Assembly: GCA_000727475.1 (NCBI GenBank)
Contig: KL647297.1
Span: 1,201,280-1,265,279 of the forward strand
Source of the DNA: Sarcocystis neurona
Lineage: Eukaryota; Apicomplexa; Conoidasida; Eucoccidiorida; Sarcocystidae
Direction of reading: 5' to 3'
DNA length: 64,000 nucleotides
The first letter of the stretch is position 1, and each line of letters opens with the position of its first letter. A program made the position numbers and the translations under genes. The notes under the pieces were generated by a model. The model made no database searches. It was given only the letters and a program-made list of their open reading frames with translations, and was not told the DNA's origin. This document shows, piece by piece, positions 26,601-34,312 of the stretch.

Positions 26601-26987
26601 TCCAGTGCGAACAGGTATTGTAATGCCGGAGAACGCCTGGTCCCGTTTTTCAGCCGTGTTCGATTGAATCCCTTTATGTTCTTCCTGGTCTCTCTGGCGC
26701 CCGTTATCCTTCTCCACAGCGGCGTTCGACGCCCGCTGCGTTTGTGCGTGGGAGGCGCAAGTGGAAGAAGTCTTAATGAATCCTCTTGTGTCTAGCGAGA
26801 GGTCGTGTGTCTGTGCTGCACATGAAAAGCCACCTGTCTGGTATTGATGCACAGTATTACCGCCACCCTTTCTTATCGTTGTGCACTCCTCAAGGAACGA
26901 GGCTTGCTGGCCCCCCGTCGATGCGATGCGTACAGCAGATTGATCAAAACATTCGTTGCCGTTGGCCATGTTGTCAGAGCTCTCCAC
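1784..26987 (-). CDS. AROM: AROM-type polypeptide: 3-dehydroquinate synthase fused to EPSP synthase (3' part outside window)
   Basis: Spliced gene, minus strand. Exons in order: 26987-26526, 25053-22962, 19914-19771, 17849-17126, 16301-15901, 14453-14184 (or 14205), 13385-13296, 11639-8810, 6795-3810, 2638-1784. Phases agree at every junction and the sum is 10,854 nt (3,618 codons). DHQS turns DAHP into 3-dehydroquinate (NAD and Zn dependent). EPSPS joins shikimate-3-phosphate and PEP. Both act in cytosolic chorismate synthesis, which animals lack. DHQS motifs seen: [51 protein letters not shown] motifs seen: [48 protein letters not shown]. The order DHQS then EPSPS in one transcript is the AROM order. 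The visible product is about four times the usual length of these two domains (roughly 850 residues) because of low-complexity insertions. The start at 26987 is the first ATG of the open frame and is not proven. The exon 7 acceptor is the weakest call. Confidence 0.88.
3810..6795 (-). CDS. AROM: AROM exon 9: EPSPS catalytic Asp/Glu region
   Basis: 2,986 nt. It starts [20 protein letters not shown] ~380-residue Glu/Lys/Arg and Ala/Gln-rich insertion follows. Then come [15 protein letters not shown] (about 5,450-5,490; catalytic Asp kept), about 230 more Ala-rich residues, [16 protein letters not shown] (about 4,690-4,740; Lys-Glu of the RxKExxR motif kept), a Gln-rich stretch, and [17 protein letters not shown] (about 3,830-3,880). 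Acceptor CTGCTGCTGCAG, donor TCTTCT|GTAGGT, phase 0. Every catalytic block of EPSPS is intact despite the insertions. Confidence 0.9.
6796..8809 (-). repeat. AROM intron with ~1 kb of CAG/GCA-rich sequence and microsatellites
   Basis: From about 6,820 to 7,800 the plus strand is a nearly continuous mixture of GCAGCAGCA, CAGCAACAG and AGCACTAGCAGCA. From 7,910 to 8,290 it is AT/GT microsatellite, and 8,640-8,800 is CTG-rich. The long poly-Leu, poly-Ala and poly-Gln frames across it are repeat translations, since EPSPS joins cleanly across the interval. Confidence 0.75.
8810..11639 (-). CDS. AROM: AROM exon 8: EPSPS central part with giant Gln/Glu/Ala insertions
   Basis: 2,830 nt with no stop. 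Conserved islands: [17 protein letters not shown] at the start; [14 protein letters not shown] and QHGCLPL (about 10,870-10,980); [15 protein letters not shown] (about 10,160-10,200); [16 protein letters not shown] (about 9,440-9,490); and [17 protein letters not shown] (about 8,825-8,880). Donor AACAG|GTAAGA. Between islands are hundreds of residues of Gln, Glu/Arg, Ser and Ala tracts, several coded by CAG. The loop that is usually GNAGT reads GDSGT. The residue matching E. coli Pro101 is Phe, as also in fungal AROM. Confidence 0.9.
12360..12720. repeat. ~60-bp tandem repeat of TA microsatellite plus GAGAG box
   Basis: About six copies alternate a (TA)n block with a phrase like CAGTGAGAGAGGGAGGAGACAT. 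It lies in the AROM intron between exons 7 and 8. Confidence 0.75.
13296..13385 (-). CDS. AROM: AROM exon 7: short EPSPS segment (acceptor uncertain)
   Basis: Reads [15 protein letters not shown] followed by [13 protein letters not shown]. This fits the strand and Gly-Gly turn that precede the G-x-SGT loop, and joins in phase to [11 protein letters not shown] of exon 8. Donor GGCG|GTGAGA. The chosen acceptor (CAGAAAG) is phase-correct but lacks a pyrimidine tract. A better-looking acceptor, TTATTTTCTAG at 13,450, is in the wrong phase unless another small exon exists between 13,450 and 14,184. Confidence 0.6.
14184..14453 (-). CDS. AROM: AROM exon 6: EPSPS substrate-binding SKS motif
   Basis: Acceptor GCGCTGCAG. 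Reads [14 protein letters not shown] (the Lys-Ser pair that binds PEP/shikimate-3-phosphate), a short Ser-rich insertion, then [21 protein letters not shown]. Two same-phase donors exist: ATCG|GTCCCC (exon end 14,205) and TCAA|GTAAGA (end 14,184). The second is closer to consensus and adds seven residues. Confidence 0.8.
15211..15570. repeat. Exact-period 180-bp tandem duplication
   Basis: The phrase CACACATATATATACTGGCT starts at 15,211 and again at 15,391, and the copies are almost identical over the full 180 bp. Differences are in TA-run length and single bases. A third partial copy begins near 15,566. It lies in the AROM intron between exons 5 and 6. Confidence 0.95.
15901..16301 (-). CDS. 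AROM: AROM exon 5: DHQS C-terminal domain and start of EPSPS
   Basis: 401 nt. It starts [17 protein letters not shown] (the second zinc-ligand His). It continues through [11 protein letters not shown], the [12 protein letters not shown] strand and the family-typical end [13 protein letters not shown] short Ser-rich linker leads to FDAIIPLPG. The split glycine at donor CCAG|GTAGAA joins to SKSVANR in exon 6. The domain boundary between the two enzymes is therefore inside one exon, which is direct evidence of a fused polypeptide. Confidence 0.9.
17126..17849 (-). CDS. AROM: AROM exon 4: DHQS zinc site with alanine-rich insertion
   Basis: 724 nt; acceptor GCGCATCTTAG, donor CGCTG|GTGAGG. It opens with [12 protein letters not shown], which fits the D-x-x-LF helix after AEVIK. 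About 160 residues of Ala/Gly-rich sequence follow. Conserved sequence resumes with [20 protein letters not shown] and [12 protein letters not shown], whose His is a zinc ligand. The phase (2 nt in, 2 nt out) joins exactly to G-CTC-CAC of exon 5 to give WLHGEC. Confidence 0.85.
17880..18620. repeat. Polypurine-biased intron tract (AGAGACAGA type)
   Basis: About 700 bases on the plus strand are dominated by GAGAGACACAGAGAGAGAC-like words, so the sense (minus) strand of AROM is pyrimidine-rich. It lies in the intron between exons 3 and 4. A second purine tract with GAAGAAGAAG words lies at 19,311-19,640 in the same intron. Confidence 0.7.
19658..19675. promoter_or_regulatory. 18-bp perfect palindrome containing GTGTACGTACACC element
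   Basis: GCGGTGTACGTACACCGC lies 96 bp inside the AROM intron after exon 3. It is the longest palindrome of five copies of this element. No function is known to me. Confidence 0.5.
19771..19914 (-). CDS. AROM: AROM exon 3: DHQS GKTGIN and AEVIK motifs
   Basis: 144 nt, phase 1 at both ends. It begins by completing the glycine of SIGG-KTGIN and runs through RAKNCVGTF and [16 protein letters not shown]. The Glu of AEVIK is a zinc ligand in this family. Acceptor CGTCTGCAG, donor ATCG|GTCAGT. It carries no low-complexity insertion. Confidence 0.9.
21950..22020. repeat. Short minisatellite, ~24-bp unit, three copies
   Basis: Copies of a GGTGGAAGGGCAGTCGGCACC-like unit are spaced about 24 bp apart, within the AROM intron between exons 2 and 3. 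Confidence 0.7.
22705..22935. repeat. ATATTGCGYTAAT minisatellite beside a splice donor
   Basis: About 18 imperfect copies of a 12-13-bp unit (consensus TATTGCGTTAATA) run up to 27 bp from the exon 2 donor at 22,962. No similar array was seen elsewhere in the window. Confidence 0.9.
22962..25053 (-). CDS. AROM: AROM exon 2: DHQS NAD-binding region with a large Thr/Ser/Pro insertion
   Basis: 697 codons plus one base. The acceptor is TTTTTCTGCAG and the donor GGAG|GTACCC. It starts with FFVDKNL, reaches [13 protein letters not shown] (near 24,640-24,700), and ends with VGGGSVTDL and [15 protein letters not shown] (22,962-23,100), the nucleotide-binding core of DHQS. Between these blocks, where a normal enzyme has a few tens of residues, lie roughly 450 residues of low complexity. 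This includes an imperfect repeat of the kind [10 protein letters not shown] (about 23,950-24,350) followed by Ser/Ala tracts. The insertion is in frame and free of stops, so it is probably translated. Confidence 0.9.
25724..25817. promoter_or_regulatory. Two copies of the GTGTACGTACACC element 81 bp apart
   Basis: Copies at 25,725-25,737 and 25,806-25,818 lie in the first AROM intron, in otherwise repeat-poor DNA. Neither is part of a TA/AC run. Confidence 0.5.
26526..26987 (-). CDS. AROM: AROM exon 1: DHQS N-terminus
   Basis: 154 codons ending at donor CTT|GTAGGT, phase 0. The 3' half reads [18 protein letters not shown] followed by a helix ending DLANRL. This matches the opening strand and Y-x-I-x-IG turn of dehydroquinate synthases, and joins in phase to [17 protein letters not shown] of exon 2. 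The first ~115 residues are hydrophilic, of unknown role, and could be partly 5' UTR with an internal start. This exon lies in the repeat-poor zone, 1.5 kb from exon 2. Confidence 0.75.
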
Positions 26988-29900
26988 GCTTTTGGTTACG
27001 AATTCTCAGCCAGAATGAAAATGACTGGGGAAGGCAAACGCTCGGGCGGGCCGCCAGGTAGCGTAGCCAGAAGGAGTGGCTATTCATTACCACCAGCCAG
27101 AAAGAAGTCTTCGCGAGACTCTGCGAACGTGGTTTGAGGATGAGGATGAGGGTTCCTTGGAGCTCTTTGGTACCAGTCTACCCTCCCAAATACACAAGGA
27201 CAATGAAACGTATAAGAAACGATCCACTGGGCTCAAGGAAAGGAGAATCACTGAATCCAGATTGCTATGTACACATACGCATCTAGCTGTGTGTGCGTGT
27301 ATGTGTGTGTGCACTTATGCGTCTGCGTATGGGTGTACGTGTCTGACCATAAGAAAATGTAGCACAATCCAGGACAAAGCTGCGGTACTGCGATACTTGG
27401 AAAAGAATTTGAGTGGATTCAAGGGACAAAATTACCTAATAAAACGCTACGACACCGTAGACAACATGCAAGACAACCTGTCGAGTAAGAAGGAAGGAAC
27501 GCTGGTCGACGAATCGAAGCGGCCTCTGCTCGACCTGCTAAAGAGGACTTCCACTACGCAGCCGGGCGGGTTCAATCGTTACTTACTCGTTGAAAACAGC
27601 AGCAGAAAAACTCTCCAGCCTTATGAAAGACTCGGCCCATTCACCGGACTCTGTCAACTGATTTCCGTGCAGAAGTTCAGTTAGCTAATGCCACAAACAG
27701 CGTGACTACGGGGCGCAGTGTGGAAGTAAAATTTTGATTGGTTTCAAAGGTCTCTGATTGAGGCTCTGCACGCCGTCATCGGGCTACGCTCTTAGGGTGC
27801 CGAGCGATTCTGCCGAAGAACAGAGACAGGCACAGGGGGAAGCGTACGCACGCCTTACATAGATGCAGTAGTCGTCTACATGAAGAATTCAGTTGACAGC
27901 AGTTCTCGGTGCTTCGAAGCACAACGATATCGAAACATTGTCGCTCTCGGTGACTGGACATAGAGATTCTCAATTGTTGCGCGACTCTTTGATTTCCCGT
28001 CTGGAGGTCGCCCTGCGACACCGGCATGCAGGACGGAGGGCTCCCATATCGATCCCGTACGCGCCAGTCGCCCCACATGAGGGACTCAAAATTCTGCCAG
28101 ACCGCACGTGGTGCACGTCCTTAGTAGACAGCTACTTGGAAAACAGATATATGTGCCTACACGCTGTTCACATTTATACGTATATTATTGGGAAAACGCC
28201 TGCTACCGCGGCAGACACGCCCACGAAGAACCCGGGACGTGTCCGCATACGCTGCTTACAGCACGTGTCCGCATATGCTGCTTAGAGTGCGGAAAAAAGC
28301 TTCGGATTTATTGTTGGTAAAGAGACGCGATGGTGGGTCTGGAACAGGAAGGTTGATGGACGTGACTTTTAAAATGGCGAAGTCCCCAACCCTGCAGTTT
28401 TTCCCAAAACGGCTTATAAGTGTTCACGAAGAACACGGATATCTCATGGTATCTCCTGGGAGTATTGCACAGTCTCGTTTAGAGAGCCTGACGTTCAAAG
28501 TTAAAACCTACACATCCGCTATTCTTCACTACGCTTGGAGTCTACGAAGAGTAGCACGGAGGAAATATGGCGTAATAGTACGACAACTTTAAGCTGCACC
28601 CCTCTCCTTGTCGTGTGCGCTTGTGCTCGGCGACTTGCTGTCGCCCCCTCAAGCGAGTGCGTCGATGTCGTAACTTCAACAAGCCACAGAAAGCTATCTA
28701 ATATATACAAGGCGACTCTACGTGTATCAGGAAGTCTCTCGTGTATGGCAATGAAGGAACTGCCATGTGGGTACTCATCGTCTGGGAAGAATTTCCGTGC
28801 AGGACTTCCGCTTCGTTTCGAGAACTATTGTTACCTGCAGGATTTTGACAAGATCGTGGGAACACAATATTGCCTTCAACAGTGCAGAAACTCCCCACTT
28901 CATGCACCTTTCACCGCAGGAATAATTTTTTGGAAGAATTCTGCAGCAAGAGGGCACGTGTGTGAACAGCCAAGAGTTGTCACACAGTTGGAGTCGTCGG
29001 CTTATCCGTGACGACCTCTAGATTTTTTGCTCTGTGAGCGTATCATCTGGAAGTTTTCACCGGCAGATCCTCAGCGCATGTCGTAGTAAATGCGGCAACG
29101 GCATCGTATTCAATCTCCACGGGGAAGTGTGCATTACCAATGCGGAAGTCTGAGTGGTGGCGGCCGTTGCTGAAAAGGGAAAGTAATCTGTGCCGCAGAA
29201 CGCCACTGCCTCGCAGGGCGACTGCCCTCGACAGGCTCAGCAGCCTTGAAGTATCACGTCTATATAGTAGGCGACCAAAACGAGGACTTGACTCCTGCTA
29301 CAACGTACCTTCCATTCATTCTTACCCATCGATCGCGGACAAAGCTGTGTATTCATTAACCTGTAGACATCCTCATATTTGCTCGGTAACAGTCGATATG
29401 ACACTGCTGAACACTGTGTGCTTCAAAGCACTGCTGAACACTGTGTGCTTCAAAGCACTGCTGAACACTGTGTGCTTAAAAAATTGTTGCGACTGACACC
29501 TATTGACACAACCAGGTGCATAATGCAGAAGGCCGCGGGCACCGAAATTCTTGCACTCGTCGAGGGAGGCCAACTAATCTGCGCCGTCGTTCGAATACAC
29601 GGTAGCGAATCGGTGATACATGAAGATAAACTGGGTGGAAGTTAATACGCTCGCCCCGGCCGCAGGTGCGTCGTGCTAATGCGTGCGAATGTGCATTGGT
29701 TAGACCACGCGCTTCTCTTCACAGTAGTGCAAAAACGTATGGATACCGAGTGAGGAAGAAGAATATGATAGTGTGGACATCTTTTGGATCTACGCAGCCA
29801 CACGGGACAGGATACCTTCTGCATGTAGTGTTTTGTCACCAGTTGAGATCTAGCAAAAAGGGAACAGACAGAACCGAAGAACAAGAAGAACCATTAAGGA

Positions 29901-32900
29901 AAGGCATTTCAGGACGAACTTTCGCGCGTGCTCAACCCAGTATATTGACTGAGACGGGCATCATACTCTCCTGCTGCAAGTCCGGCTGAGGGACAACACG
30001 CCATGTGCAAACTCCAGAGCTCTCAAGAGTGACCGTGACTACAAAATGTGCCTTTCGATCTACTTCATACTATGGCGGGCTGCGTGAGGGGGTACTGCGA
30101 AGCTCTGCACCACCCCGTTGTGCGCCCATTTTCTCCTGCAGTATAAAGCCCTTTGTGCGCCAATTTTATCCTGAAGTAAGTTTTCGAAAAAGAGGCGGGG
30201 GGCATTCGGTGGAGTGCTTCCACACTGGTAAATCTGGTCAGCGCGAACACCTCAATGGAGGCGTCTGAGTACGTCAGTTGCATGCTACTGCGGACTCCTT
30301 CCGTTCCACCTTCCAAATAATTCTACGCAAATGTCGTACGTAACTGGGAATGCCGTGGAAATCCACCATCTCTATTACTAATCGTCTTGATATGTATGAA
30401 AATGAGGTCCGTCAAGAGACATTATGATGGTGTGTGAACCTGTCGTTTACACAGGAACGCCACGTAGCAACATAAGCCACGGGCCGAGAATATCGGTTTT
30501 GGATGCTTAGAGGCTCCTAAGCATGTGCAAGTCCCGTTCTGTGCGACGGAGGACTAGGATCCTCTGCACAGCTGCAACTGCACACATTTGCACAGCAAAC
30601 TCAAAACCACCTGTGCACCACACACAATAAATGATTGTCGTTTTAGAAATTCTCCCTTTTTACAACCCACCAAGCACCACTTGTTTGCACGGCGCTTTCT
30701 AGAGAGCACCTCCCCGCCTCCTCTTTTTACCACAAGAGTGTGCAGCGAGAGATGTGTACGGAAAACGAGCGGCACCCAGTGTGTTACCTTTGCAAGCGTC
30801 TTTCTTGCATGGCGCTGAACGTTTCTTAGGCCACGTGATTCGCGTTCATGTCGTGTGGCCTGCCAGATATCTGTATGAATGTGTACTAGAAGAATTGAAA
30901 CAAGCGATGGATTTGTCGTACGTAGCCCTGTCTGGTCACGCTTCCCCTATTGTATAAATCTGCTACTTCAATTGGCTCGGTGACTGCTTCGTAAATCAGC
31001 ACTGTTTAAATACTCTATCATATTGTCGTGGTTTCGTCGTGCTTTGTGTGACCTGGTCGAACAGAAAGCGAACGAATTGTGTAATATGTGGCTGTGCTCA
31101 GTAACATTATATCCATTCAAAGGCACCACTACACAAGGGATGACACCGCTGCAAAAACTACAACGCCGGAAGCTGTACGTCCTCACCAAAATTTTCGTAA
31201 ATTCGTCTGATAGCTTTGTGACAATAGTTTGGCACTGGTAGCTCCGTGTACCTGGTCGACGGCACGGTGGCAGTGTACCCAAGTCGCTAGGACTTGCTGA
31301 CAAAATGCCACAACTTCAAGAGGTCTGATTTCCACAGTAGGATGGTGCTGACTTTCAAAAAAATCTGATGGTTCTCGATAGCAGCCTGCAGCCGGTATGC
31401 GAAATCTGGGGTTCCCTCCGCCGCAACACCCGACAGTTCTGAGCGGGCTTAGTGGTATCCATCAACAGAAGTACAGTATTTCTAGTGTATGAACAGCGGC
31501 CTGTTCTATCGTTACAGACCATCAGAATGAAACTCAATGCATTCGCTGGATATGTCCTCGCGTAGTCCGATTGCTCGTACAGGAGCAGTAATGGTAATTT
31601 GCTCACCGAACGTCTCCCGTAACATCACCTGGTAAATGAATAGATATAAACAGAACGCCCGTAGGCATGCAGTAATTACTGTCTCCTCACTAAAGGTCAG
31701 CACTTCTGTGAGATGCACTGCGGGCATCTGCTGAACTGGTGCTGCCGAGACCGTGCGCCTTGCCAACGGTTGTACGTAGTGGCCAGTGTTTGTGGTGCAC
31801 TGCATCAAACGTGTGGCTTAATTTCCACGTGAGACTCCACTAAGCACATGTGAGGCACCATCAAGCTGGCTTCCGTAGGGAGTCACTTACGCCCAGAGAT
31901 AGGCTTGTCAAGGACTGGACTTCTACCGTGAGCAAAGCAAGGAAATCCACCAACTTGCCGGTCTCAGTTTTACCTGCAGCCAGCATGCTTGGGCCCGTTG
32001 TTTATTCAGCAGGACAACTCATGTAGCAGAACAACCTCTTTTGTGAATTGTTGGATTGGTGGATGCGAATAAGGTGCGTGTCACAAAAATACCGCAGTAG
32101 TAGCTTAACGGCACTCTCCGCAAAAGCCCACTAAACAGGTGTACAAATCAACATTGGTGCACCTGAACTGGAAACAGAACAGCCTCTGCGGGCGTAGGAC
32201 AAGAGTTGGTACGTGTATCTCTCACGACGACAGTCATAGACCCTGTGCAGACCGAAGAATGCGGGACCTAAGACCACTGGAGGCCCACAATGTATGCGGT
32301 ATCGCGTGAAATCTCCACTGGAGAACGATGCCGTGCGCACAGGTAAGTCCGTCTCCGCGTTGTGAAGATGAGTGATCCACCAGGGCGTAGAGGGCCACAC
32401 GGTTTCCCCGCGGTAACAGCATGTACCAGCGATCCGACCGTACCCAGTCTAACCCAAGCTGCGTCAACTCGTATTCACGACAGTGAGGTGCGCTCGGTGA
32501 CAGCAGCTATGACTACACTGTACGGCGTGTTGTGTATCTGCGAGATGCCCGATGCGCAAGCCGGCTCGCAAGACGTTCCTTCTTCCTGCGCAGGTGTGCA
32601 GCGTGGTGGTGTGCATCAGTGATTTGGTGCCGGCCTGCTGGGTACCACAAATCAAGACTAGCTTTTCCTTCGGCCCGTAATCACGATACCAGCCTTCGCG
32701 TCCCATTAAGTCATAAAAAATGTAACAGCCTGCGTCTCGGCAGGTGTGTAAACTGCTGCAGTTGCGTAAGAATCCAGTGCCTGTTTACGTAGCAGCGAAC
32801 CAGAATGGTCCCCTCCAGCCGCGACTGCGACGGACTCTCCAGTTGACGAGGTATACTGGCTCAGGGGCACGCGTAATCATCTAGGGAATAGTTACCTTGA

Positions 32901-33856
32901 AATACTTGTTCCTCACAGTGACAGGTATTTCACCAGCAGTATGGAACCCCGGATTTTTTAGTGATTCACTTCTCGTGCAATCCTCCGATCGTGTGCCCTC
33001 GTGGCACACACACACACACACACACACATACACACACAGGCACACGTATACGCATACGCACTTAGGCATCCACCGAGTTGTCCTTAGTGTGATGATTACC
33101 CGTGTTTTTGTCCCAGTCTTTGCACAGTAAAAATACTCGACGCAAAAAAAAACGTGAATACATAAATCCCACATAGCAGTCAGATTAACTGTCAGATGCC
33201 CTGATTTGTCCCGTCCCACAGCACAACTACTTGCAAAACTTAGGCAGCTCAGAGTCAGACACTTATACACACGTAGAACATATATACGTGGAATGTGGAC
33301 CGTTGTAGGGTATACTCAGCATGGACGAGTTTCCTTTTGTTTTCGTCTGTACAAAGAGTTTATCGCATGGTTCGGCCTCGAACGCATCTCTCCCTTCAAA
33401 TGAGGAAGACACATGGAGGGAAAGAGACGGCAATGCAGACAACGTACTGCCAGGGGAGCACCTGACCATGTCTTCGCAGCCGCCATGTCGTTATTGACGC
33501 CCATCAGGTTCAGTCGCACAGCGACCAGTCACCGTAGACGAATCTTTACCTCTTCTAGAGATACCACGTGCCATGATCACCACATACAAGATGTATAGTA
33601 CAGCAGAGGTACGGGATATCCCGATTCCGGAGAGGTGCTACACACCATCGACTTTGGACAACTGAGTGGGCACGGCTCGCAAGCCAGTATACAACCACCT
33701 CATATATTGTTCTCTTTGTCTACCGGAGTACGGCCTCTGTATCATCCTACGGTCTTTTTCTGTCACCCTCTTCATCAACACCGTCACCTACCCGCGTCGC
33801 CTGCAGAAATAGCGGCATCATGTCTCATTTTTCAGAAAAATTCCTCCCTCGCGGCC
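26988..33856. other. Repeat-poor intergenic stretch, no gene established
   Basis: Balanced base composition and almost no CAG or TA runs (one CA microsatellite at 33,006-33,040). Open frames are short and scattered; the longest is 27,076-27,684 on the plus strand, 202 codons, with no recognisable motif. The stretch presumably contains the AROM 5' flank. I found no reverse transcriptase, transposase, tRNA or rRNA signature in it. Confidence 0.5.
29399..29482. repeat. 27-bp tandem triplication
   Basis: Three copies of a 27-bp unit beginning CACTGCTGAACACTGTGTGC; the first two are identical apart from the edges. It is an isolated repeat within the repeat-poor zone. Confidence 0.95.
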
Positions 33857-34312
33857 TCACTGCTTCTTCACGGCTTTTCGAGCCGTCTTCTTTGCCGCCC
33901 CTGCTCCAGCCTTCTTCCGCATGGTCCTCTTCGCTGGGCTCTTCCCTCCAACAGATGCCCCCATACTCCTTTTGACGGTTTTTTTCCGCATCGGCGATCC
34001 TTGTACAGGCGCCGCTGCGCCCATTGTTGCAGGAGCTGCGCCAGGCGCGCCAGTAGAGCCCATTAGGCCGGGGGCATGTTTCTTCCTTGCACCCGCTGGG
34101 CTTTTATGAGCTGCTGCTTCTCCGCCTGCACGACGAGGAGCGCTTTTTCTCATCGGAGATTTCTTCTCTCCGGCTTCTGAGCCACTTTTCTTTGCCATTT
34201 TCTTGAACGGAGCACGTGCAGTACCTCCCCCTCTTTTGGATGTGGCCGTAGGCTTTCTGGCTTTCTTGACCATGGGATGGGCGTGGCTGCTGCCCTTTGA
34301 TTTCCCAACCAT
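33857..34312 (-). CDS. Small lysine/alanine-rich basic protein, histone H1-like
   Basis: 151 codons, intronless, ATG to TGA. Composition is dominated by Lys, Arg, Ala and Gly with very few acidic residues. S-P-x-K/R motifs recur (KSPMRK, GSPMRKK, KSPAKR), and the C-terminus KKTARKAVKKQ is strongly cationic. This resembles the tail-only H1-like proteins of protists, which lack the globular domain and bind linker DNA; SPKK-type motifs are known minor-groove binders. Codon use is even, without CAG runs, unlike the flanking giant genes. The role is inferred from composition only. A basic nucleolar or ribosome-associated protein is the main alternative. Confidence 0.65.
   Translation of the reverse strand: MVGKSKGSSHAHPMVKKARKPTATSKRGGGTARAPFKKMAKKSGSEAGEKKSPMRKSAPRRAGGEAAAHKSPAGARKKHAPGLMGSTGAPGAAPATMGAAAPVQGSPMRKKTVKRSMGASVGGKSPAKRTMRKKAGAGAAKKTARKAVKKQ

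Noticed and set aside
27076..27684. 202-codon plus-strand open frame in the repeat-poor island
   Set aside because: One such frame is expected by chance in a window of this size. It includes a TGTGTGTG-derived Cys/Val/Tyr patch, and no motif or splice context supports it.
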